A stretch of DNA of 64,000 nt from assembly GCA_950106755.1 (NCBI GenBank), contig OX467086.1, forward strand, positions 21,904,001 to 21,968,000, read 5' to 3'. The notes beneath the pieces were generated by a model. That model was given only the letters and a program-made list of their open reading frames with translations, was not told where the DNA came from and ran no database searches. Below are positions 56,473 to 64,000 of this stretch, in pieces. Source of the DNA: Climacium dendroides (taxonomy: Eukaryota > Streptophyta > Bryopsida > Hypnales > Climaciaceae). Numbering within the stretch: the first letter of the stretch is position 1; every line of letters begins with the position of its first letter. The position numbers and the translations under genes were made by a program.

Positions 56473-57171
56473 TTTAACCAAGCTGGCTAGGACACTATAG
56501 ATTTGGCCCGGAAGTCCAAAGCCCAATCCTCCCCCTCTATGGGTTGTGGCATGGCTTGACAACTTTGAACCACTAGGCTCAGACAAATTTGTTGTTTTTT
56601 CCATAGCTTTTGGTACATGGTGAAATTTGAAAAAAGCCTAGGATTGACTATTTTCATTCAATTTGCATGTTTTAGTGTCATGAAATCATGGAAAATGATA
56701 GTCATGTAGCGATGGGAAGGTATAGGGATGGATGAGGCATCCAAGAGCAGGGATGAGGTAGAGTTAGGCAATTAGAAGCCGAAGGATTTGGGAATGGTAG
56801 TGTGAGTTTCTCAAGAAGTATCAAAAAATGGAGCAGCCACATTGAAGCAAGAAAAAACACCTCTATGGCGAGCATTGGAAGAGGGAGCACCACAAAAGGG
56901 ACTAATGTGTGAGGGAGTGCCAATAGTGACTCACTCGCAGTCCGAAAGCTGCGCACACATAGTGGAGTCCAGGGCTTCAACAGAAGAGAAGAATCCCCAC
57001 GAAGCGACACATCCCAATTTTCACAACTTGCTAGAAGGAGCACTGTAGTAGAAAAGAGGAAGTAGTCAACAAAATATAGGGCAAGAGGGCAATCATGGAG
57101 CAACATAAGGCCTTAGTTTCACCTAGGAGGAGGGAAGACAACTAACAAGGTCGGTGATGGCAATTTTCCTA

Positions 57172-58046
57172 GACTCCATCGTAGGTAACCAAAAAAGACA
57201 TAATTTGTTTTGGAGTCAAATTCATGAGCATTATAGCACCTTGATGTTTGGGGGCTTCAAATCTATTTGTTCATTAGAAACAAAATGGGGGCAAATTAAA
57301 CATGACGTGAGCAAATTCATTGGTGTTTATTAGCAAACCCTAGATTTGTAAGTTACTGGAATGAGTCCAAAAGACATTTTGTGCATGGCCAAAGATTTGT
57401 ACTACATAAAGAATGTGAAGGAATGTGACTTTACATTTGAGCATTGTTGACTGTTGATTAAGGATTTCCTAAGGTGGACAAAAGGTTTGGGAAGTGTTAG
57501 GAGTGCCACACCTTTGAAAAAAAAGGCTACATCCTCTAATTGTGGCTCTCATAAATTTGAAGTCCAATGTAGGAGTATTGCTGAGGGAACAAAAAGAAGA
57601 GACCAAAATCAAGTTTTAAGAGATTGTTTAGGAGGTATAAGGTGGTTGAGGGTGCTATATACAAACAAGTGACAACATTTGAAGTCATGGCGGTTGCAAT
57701 AATGTGAAAAGTTAGGCATTAGAAGATCACAATTTGATCCTCCTCATGATGATTCCCGATGCTCATGGAGCTCAATCCGTAATAGCACAAGAATTTATGA
57801 GGTTGCGACAAGAAGAGGAGTTGAAGAAATTCTATAAGCAATTAGCTAATCAAGACCTAAAAAACTTGGAGGATGTAGTTGCTTGGGAGATGTAAGAACA
57901 ACTTTGTAGAGAGACAAAATTAACTAGACAAACCATTAAAGATCAAGAAAACATGGAGACATGGCGCCAAATCCAAGAGCAACATCCCCATTTGCAAGAA
58001 CCAAAAATTCATAGTGAGGAAGACAATTTTGAGGACAACATACTCA
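57172..58046 (+). pseudogene. Myb/SANT-like (NAM-associated type) protein relic, Harbinger-partner kind
   Basis: One frame from 57172 to 57672 reads through a pattern typical of plant Myb/SANT-like or NAM-associated proteins that accompany PIF/Harbinger transposases. It runs VGNQKRHNLFWSQIHEHY, LETKWGQIKHDVSKFIGVY, QTLDL, MSPKDILCMAKDLYY, FTFEHC and LLIKDFLRWTKGLGSVRSA. It is broken by three in-frame stops (57331, 57349 and 57448). After 57672 the frame shifts. A Glu/Lys-rich coiled-coil-like tail (EFMRLRQEEELKKFYKQL, QENMETWRQIQEQHP) continues to 58046 with one more stop. Such proteins bind DNA or escort the transposase. This copy is dead. The family call is from memory of the W-..-CHR/HC-W-LKD..W spacing. 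Confidence 0.65.
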
Positions 58047-58400
58047 TGTCTTTTCATATTTCAATTTGTCTTTGTCTTTTTAATTTTTTAATTTATTTGG
58101 ATATAAATAAAATGGAATTCCATTATAAGAGAGTAAAGTATAAGACTTTTTATATTTCAATTTTTTTTTGGAATTTAAAAACTTAAGGCTCTATTTCATT
58201 CAAATTAGATTCTGCAATTTTGTTTTCCATTCACTATAAGAGAAAGGGATGTTTTAATTGTGAATTTTAGTTAGAAAAAGCATATTTAAAAGTTGTGTGC
58301 ATTCAATAAATATTTCTAAAGAACTTGTGTCTAGGACTTACCTTAAAAAAATTGTTGAACGTCTATAGCGTGTCTTTTAATGACAACAATGCAATAGTAG

Positions 58401-58745
58401 AAAAAAAGGACCTCCATAAAGTTGTAATTATTCTAAATATTTAGAATTTATAAGAACCTTGGATTCATTATTTTTTCTATACATTAAAACAAGAGAATAA
58501 ATAAATAAATGTATTACTATACTTTATGTAATTGGATGGCCCAAACTCATAGATTTTGTATGCAAAGGAATGAAAAAAGGATTTAAACAAGTTGTAAATA
58601 TTCCAAATCGTTAGATTTTACGAGAACCTCCGATTCATTTTATTTCTTAGACTTTAAAACAAGAAAATAAATAAATAAATTTCTTACTATAGTTAAAGTA
58701 ATTAAATGGCTCAAACTCATAGATTTTATACGTAATAGTATAAAA
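58401..58745 (+). repeat. Tandem duplication of about 170 bp
   Basis: Units 58401-58572 and 58573-58741 share AAAAAAAGGA, AACAAGA(G/A)AATAAATAAATAAAT and AACTCATAGATTTT blocks. The start of a third unit follows at 58742 (AAAAAAAGGACC). The divergence is moderate. Confidence 0.75.
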
Positions 58746-59414
58746 AAAGGACCCTCATTCCGCAAAGCTAGAAAATTTAAAACTTATGGACACACTTAAT
58801 TTATGGTTGTCATACTACACAAGTTACTATTCATTTTTCATCTTATAGGACGAGTTACTATTCATCAGAAGTACTTGAGCAGTAAATTTGATGAATAATA
58901 ACTCATTCTACAAGATAAGAAATGTTCGTTTCTAAATGCATCCATTTTGTGAAATTGAGGTGATGAAGAGAACAAAATCAATCTCTAAACCTGAGCTGAT
59001 GGTAATGAAAGCACCATTTGTTGAACTACTTCCAAGAGAGTGAAGGTTTTGAAGTCTTTTAATCTTACCCCCCTCTTCATTGGAAAAGTGTTGTAGCGTA
59101 CAACCTGAGGATGAAGGTGAAGTGAATACCCTAAACATTTTAGAATAAAAATTCCATAACTACTATAAACTAAAACTCCTTGTAACTTTCATCTCATAAA
59201 TGTAAATGAAATCATTCGAATCTTTTTATACATACACAAATATACAAATAACAATATTAAATTTAATACTTTTGAAAAGATGGTTTTTGTTGATCTGTTT
59301 GAATCATCCAAGTTGGAAAAACAAACTACTTATCATATATAATAACTTCTGAACCATATAATCAGAAGGTGGCTACTCTCATACCAAAAACTAAGTTAAT
59401 ATCATAAAACAACT

Positions 59415-60517
59415 CTATATTCCTCTTACTTTGTCCAAAATTTGCTGATGTCTGCGCACCTTTGCATTTATATCTTCTGAGCTATCAGCCTCTCTAGTCA
59501 CTTTCGACACTCTCTGAACCAATTTCCGACTGATCTGAACCGAAGTACCTAAACGAGTAAATCCTGTTGCACATGTTGATTTTATAGTGGCATGGAAATC
59601 TAGTTTTCCTCTCCAGATGATTTCTGTGATGCCATCACAATCGTTGAAATTTACACATACTCCATAAGTAGGCACAACAAATTGCCCACCATCGCACTGA
59701 AAATTATGGCCATCGGATATGACAGCCAACTCTCCGGTATCACTACATATTGGAATCCAAATGCCATATACATATGAATTTTAATCATCATCTCTATGCA
59801 ATGAACTTGAAAAATCATTCATAGTATACGTCAGATTGCTAGCAAACACACCTTCCTTTTGCTCCAGATCTGTGAACTCCAATTGTGAAAAGTCCGGAAC
59901 GCCAATAGCTTTTGCTTCGTTTGATATGTCCTGGAAAATCTTGGATGCCATATTTAAAAATCGACTTTGATACAATTCGCCGATCCAAGTTGATATATGT
60001 TCTTAGTCTTCCTCCCATTTCTGCATTTTCATCTCGGAATGCTGGGTAGACATAGAAGGCATATATCTTCCCATAGATAAATTTCCATCCATTCCGACTC
60101 TCCATCCCAATGCATACATGGTACCAGTTCCTTCTCTGAGACTCAAGTTTCCTGCAATTTTATAACTTCTCTGGATGCATCAAGAAGAGTTATTGCCAGT
60201 CTGGCAATATCTTCTTATTCCTCCACCATCATAGTATCGAAAGGCTGGAATTTAGCCATTAGTACAATTTGCTTGTCACTTTTGTCTTGTACTGCTGCTT
60301 GATTATAAGAAAGTCGGATGTACTCGTTTGGAATACTTTCCATAAATTCTCCATTGAAGTTTTCTTCACATCGTTTTTTCTTGAAAATATAAGTTGATTT
60401 TGAAGTCCCAATGTTTGAAAGAGCTTCTTCCACATCCTCTCCTTCGTTGAATTTCTTTAGTTTTTTAGAATAATGATCCCGAGATCCTTTCCCTCTCGAT
60501 CCTCTTTCTTTTCCCAT
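59415..60517 (-). pseudogene. Tet-like 2-oxoglutarate/Fe(II) oxygenase relic
   Basis: This minus-strand relic carries landmarks of the Tet-like (TET/JBP) oxygenase family known from transposon-linked genes of fungi and from algae. Such enzymes oxidise 5-methyl pyrimidines in DNA. After a basic N-terminus (MGKERGSRGKGSRDHYSKK, from 60517) come GTGTMYALGWR and an IFQDI block. Next is GVFASNLTYTMNDFSSSLHRD, holding the HxD iron-binding motif, then YVYGIWIPI, DTGELA and GGQFVVPTYGVCVNFN. Last are EIIWRGKLDFHATIKS, with the probable distal histidine, and FTRLGTSVQIS, with a candidate 2-oxoglutarate-binding Arg. It is dead as it stands. There are in-frame TAA codons at 60215, 60003 and 59781, and one frameshift near 60150. 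The domain order and the catalytic residues survive, so loss looks recent relative to the nearby repeats. The family call is by motif memory only. Confidence 0.65.
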
Positions 60518-60662
60518 TGTAAGTAACTCTCTGAAACATTTAAAATTTCATATAGTTAATAATTAAAACTAACTAAAATTTTAAAATCTTTTAATCTTTT
60601 AAATCTACAAATTTTTCTTATTTGTGTTTTACCTTTTTTATTTTTCAAATGAAATGAAATTG

Positions 60663-61018
60663 AAACTACAGTATAAACCTAAATCAGATTCATGTGTTGT
60701 ACTTCATTCATATTACTGGAAAATAAAATAAAAATACAAAAGGTATTTTAAGAATTTAAATTCCTCTTACATTTAAAACACAATAAATTAAATTTATATA
60801 TAAGAAATAATATGTGAAAACTACAAAAAATAAATCCAAAGAGGATGTGATTTTTCCTATTTATATTTCAATACTTTTATTTCAATAATGCAATGAATTT
60901 AAGACTGTAGCATGAACCTAAATCAGGTCTGTGCACTGTCTGTAATCCACATTATTTGAAAATGAAAATATTGAAATATAAAAGGTATTTTCAAAATTCA
61001 AATTTGCCTTACATTAAA
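60663..61018 (-). repeat. Diverged duplication upstream of the Tet-like relic
   Basis: Two units (60663-60782 and 60903-61018) share GAACCTAAATCAG, AAATATAAAAGGTATTTT and CCTTACATT blocks. They lie 5' of the relic's start on its strand and may be part of the same element. Confidence 0.5.
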
Positions 61019-61757
61019 ACCTTAATGAATAAAATCCATTAGCTTCTATCACTCTAAATCCTAATCAAAATAAACGAAGAGTAAGTGCATATGGGAAATA
61101 TACCTATAGATAGTGAAGTGTCACTGGTGACTATGATAAAATTTTCTCATTCCAACCAGTAATCCATCTTCTTTGAAGACCTCCTCAATTGTCTTCCAAT
61201 TAAATCCTTTAAAAAATACACAACTATTCAATTTAGTAAACATTGCATCGAACCAGAACTCTAGACTAAGTCAAAAGAAATTGATCCTTTCATTAGTGGT
61301 ATAACATAATCCAACCCAACAGGTCCAGATGTATATCCATCCAGAAGTAGATACTTGTCATTGTGAAAACTTGCATCCACATTGGAGTCAGAGCCTAATC
61401 AAAAACACAACTGCAAGCTAAGGTTTAGGGTTCAATAACGAAGCTCACTTTTGTAGTCCACACACAGAGCTTAGAGCCAATAATGCAAACATATACGCAC
61501 ATACAACTCTAGAAAGAAGAAGCGAATGAAGGATTGAAATAGAAGACAATGAGTAGGAGGACAGAAGAACAAAAGGTATTTCAAGCAAACTTACTTTTGT
61601 TCAATTAAGGAAGAGCCATTTTTTATTCAGCTTTTTTCCCATTGCATCCCCCACTGAAGCTGGCTCCGGATATTTTCTCTCTCTAAATTAAATCTAATAA
61701 AAAAATGGACTACTCCCCTCCGCAGGTCGGTTCCCTAGTTGTGCATGGTTCCTGCAG

Positions 61758-61861
61758 CCAAAAATAGAACTGTCAGAGCCTTAAAACACTTTAAACCCGT
61801 AACTTACTCTTCCAAAAATAGAGTTGACAGAGCCTCTGAACTCCCTCCCATAACTTACTCT
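61758..61861 (+). repeat. 54-bp tandem duplication
   Basis: The units start at 61758 and 61812. Both run CCAAAAATAGA..GACAGAGCC to ATAACTTACTCT-type ends. Confidence 0.7.
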
Positions 61862-62044
61862 CCGACACATCGTCAGCTTCACTCCATTTCTACAGATTAA
61901 TTCCGACAAATCTATCTACAATGCATTTAACTGGGCCACTGTTGATGAATTTGATCCGACTATGTGACTTTTTTTCGTTGCACAACCCCATTTTTTATAC
62001 TCATGCTGTTACAAGTCGCCAAACTGTAACCCGCCCACAATTGT

Positions 62045-62156
62045 ACGATCCCTGGGCTTCATCCCAGCCATTCGTATTTAGAGTTTAGGGTTACAGCCGT
62101 AGGATCCCTAGGCTTGATCCCCACCATTTGTATTTAGGATTTAGGGTTTGAGATTT
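62045..62156 (+). repeat. 56-bp tandem duplication with TTTAGGG words
   Basis: The units start at 62045 and 62101 and share GATCCCT(G/A)GGCTT and ATTTAG(A/G)(G/A)TTTAGGGTT. Confidence 0.7.
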
Positions 62157-62290
62157 GTGTGTGTGTTCTAAGGTGTTTTAAGGTTTAGGTACAAGGTGAG
62201 ACAATTTCTTACTAATTTTACTACCAGTGGATTTTCCACCGCCTGGTACTGAATCCCACTAAACCCTTAAAACACGCTCCATCTGCATGG

Positions 62291-62812
62291 TTAAGGGTTG
62301 TAATGGACAGACTTCCCGAGTCCCACAACGGCAATTCCTAACATGCCAACCAATCTCTGTGCATTTCTCCGCACATCCAATCCGGAAATTCCAAAAAATC
62401 TAACCCACCAAACAATCTCTACGATACAATAGTCGCCATTGTTCTCATCCAAGGAAGCATGCATTCGGTAAACTGACAAAATAGATGCTATTTTGTCACA
62501 GTCACATCACTTGCATATGAAATACAAATTCCCGTGCAGGTTCATATTCCTTGAGGGCACTCCTCACTACCACAAGTGAATGAGGAAATCACTCACATCA
62601 GCTACAAACATTCCATCCTCCTTCAGTATGTCAACTCTAAATCCATCGAATATTCTGCAAGTTCCACTACTGAAACATGCAAAAAACCCCGAGGTTGCCA
62701 CTATCCGCCTCAATTGTGTAAACTTTTTCAGCAAGCACTTCCTGCCTATCGCTGGACCCCAAATGTACATCGTTCTACATTGATAAGACCCTGCTTACTA
62801 CCTGCAAAATGA
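62291..62812 (-). pseudogene. Weakly recognisable, broken protein-coding remnant
   Basis: Two minus-strand frames (62770-62567 and 62479-62291) read in tandem contain a KKFTQLRRIVATSGFFACFSS block and IVEIVWWVRFFGISGLDVRR. The FF-x-x-F and W-V-R-F-x-G-I/L spacing faintly recalls the DUF4283-type gag-like domain of plant LINE elements. The frames are separated by stops. I am not confident of either the family or that it was ever one gene. Confidence 0.25.
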
Positions 62813-64000
62813 TCTATTCTACAACAATCATATATCCATGTGCACATCAACAAACTTTCGAGGTTCCTACTTGATGATCTTCTAAGTTTTTTGCAGCATT
62901 ACAATCACCTGACAAGATATCATCCACTAGCTCAACATGCTGTTCCACAAAAGAATACCTGTAACGGATTTAAAACATTAAACGTACAGATTCATCACTC
63001 CAGCACCATCAACATCGCATCCACCACCTTCAATTCATCATCAACAGCACATGAGATAGGTCAACAGTATGATAGCAACAAATGTTAAAATAAACAAACT
63101 GAGAATATGCTGCGGTACAGCGGTAGTAATCGAATTCCTTCAATCCACTGGCACCTTAGGCATCACAAGACAGGCTAAGCAAATACAATCCAAGATGGAA
63201 CCATGGTATCAAAATGCAACCCAGATGGAACCCATCCAATGACTACTTGCCAAACAAGGCCACAAAGTGGAACAATAAAATTTAAAAAACCTATATATAA
63301 CAATTTCATCGTGCAGTGCATCTCAATTCCAATGCAGGGAATGTTGCCAATGAAGGTAGGACCAATCCGAACGAAGGGTTGTCATGAATACATGGAACAA
63401 AAAAACAATCACTCTACGGCCAGGCTGTTCAGCGGCATTTGCGCACCTCTAACCGCAAATCTACCTTCCACCAGTGACTACATGTTGCAAAAAAAACTGG
63501 CATTCGACTCAGGACCCACCACTGCTGCTGGACAACCGGGTGCAGACAGGGTTAACACCGAAAGGTTCAAAATCCTGGAATGAGTTTCGTAGGATTTTAG
63601 ATAGGTTTTTATGATGTCAAATTTATTTGTAATTAATTCAAACATTTTTTTTAAAGGGAAGGGAACATACTAGCTTTTGAGGAGTATACTTTTCATTCAA
63701 TTTGTTAGCCAGGAGCATAAATTGCGTCCTCCTAAGCACACAAACAAAATGCTCACATCGACTGAGAGTAAGCTAAGGAAACCGATGGGTGATCTATCAT
63801 TTGGGACATTCATCTCAAATTGGAATCAATTAACAGTTCGATCTGGCCTTCTAACTCAAAATGCAGCATTATTCACCGCAAAAAACTGTGATTGCCAACA
63901 TCAAAGTGAACAAACTGTCAAGAGAGAAAAGGACAGAAAAGGGTTGGAAATTAAAATGACGTTTGACAACAAAGATTGCTTTTCAGAGTGACTGGACGTA
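62813..64000. other. Window end, no gene recognised
   Basis: Frames of up to 126 codons on the + strand (for example 63203-63583 and 63677-63991) have mixed composition and no domain that I recognise. They could be exons of a degraded element continuing past the window or of an unknown gene. Confidence 0.3.

Noticed and set aside
56702..57106. 134-codon minus-strand frame upstream of the Myb-like relic
   Set aside because: It is hydrophobic and leucine/proline-rich with no known domain. The plus strand here more likely holds the decayed 5' part of the Myb-like gene.

Overview
This is nuclear DNA of a land plant. The evidence is a spliced, embryophyte-type TPR/thioredoxin-like (TTL) gene with GT..AG introns, a LEA-2/NDR1-HIN1-like gene, a plant-type PEX11 gene, TTTAGGG-like tracts and long AT-rich spacers full of plant-style miniature transposons. 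A relic of a Tet-like 2-oxoglutarate oxygenase and many TTAA-flanked elements would be unusual in a flowering plant. I therefore lean, with low confidence, towards a bryophyte, lycophyte or fern.

Only about 5 kb is convincing protein-coding sequence. The TTL gene is on the + strand (coding 23685-27976, seven exons, TATA box near 22134 and a probable leader intron). The LEA-2-type membrane protein (34878-35582) and the PEX11-type peroxisome protein (41067-41783) are intronless and on the - strand. The three do not form a functional unit. They sit in GC-richer islands (22-28.5, 35-36.5 and 41-42.6 kb).

The rest is a graveyard of non-autonomous and decayed mobile DNA. From 0 to 21 kb there are at least seven elements flanked by TTAA with ends close to CCCTAAAGG (piggyBac-like or Sola3-like), several TA-flanked foldback MITEs (five families, four sharing TAAGGT ends), a small Stowaway-like MITE, a family with CTTAGGG ends, and tandem arrays. 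From 28 to 34.9 kb there is a 36-bp minisatellite, further MITEs and two small TTAA elements. One of these abuts the LEA-2 gene so exactly that its TTAA contains the stop codon. From 42.7 to 59 kb there is a 562-bp hAT-like element with an 8-bp target duplication, a PIF/Harbinger transposase relic (49791-50270), more TTAA elements, and a relic of a Myb/SANT-like protein of the kind paired with Harbinger transposases (57172-58046). From 59.4 to 60.5 kb on the - strand lies the broken Tet-like oxygenase.

No LTR retrotransposon, rRNA, tRNA or CRISPR array was recognised. Element boundaries were read by eye from inverted ends and target duplications. Family names rest on those hallmarks and on remembered protein motifs, not on any search.
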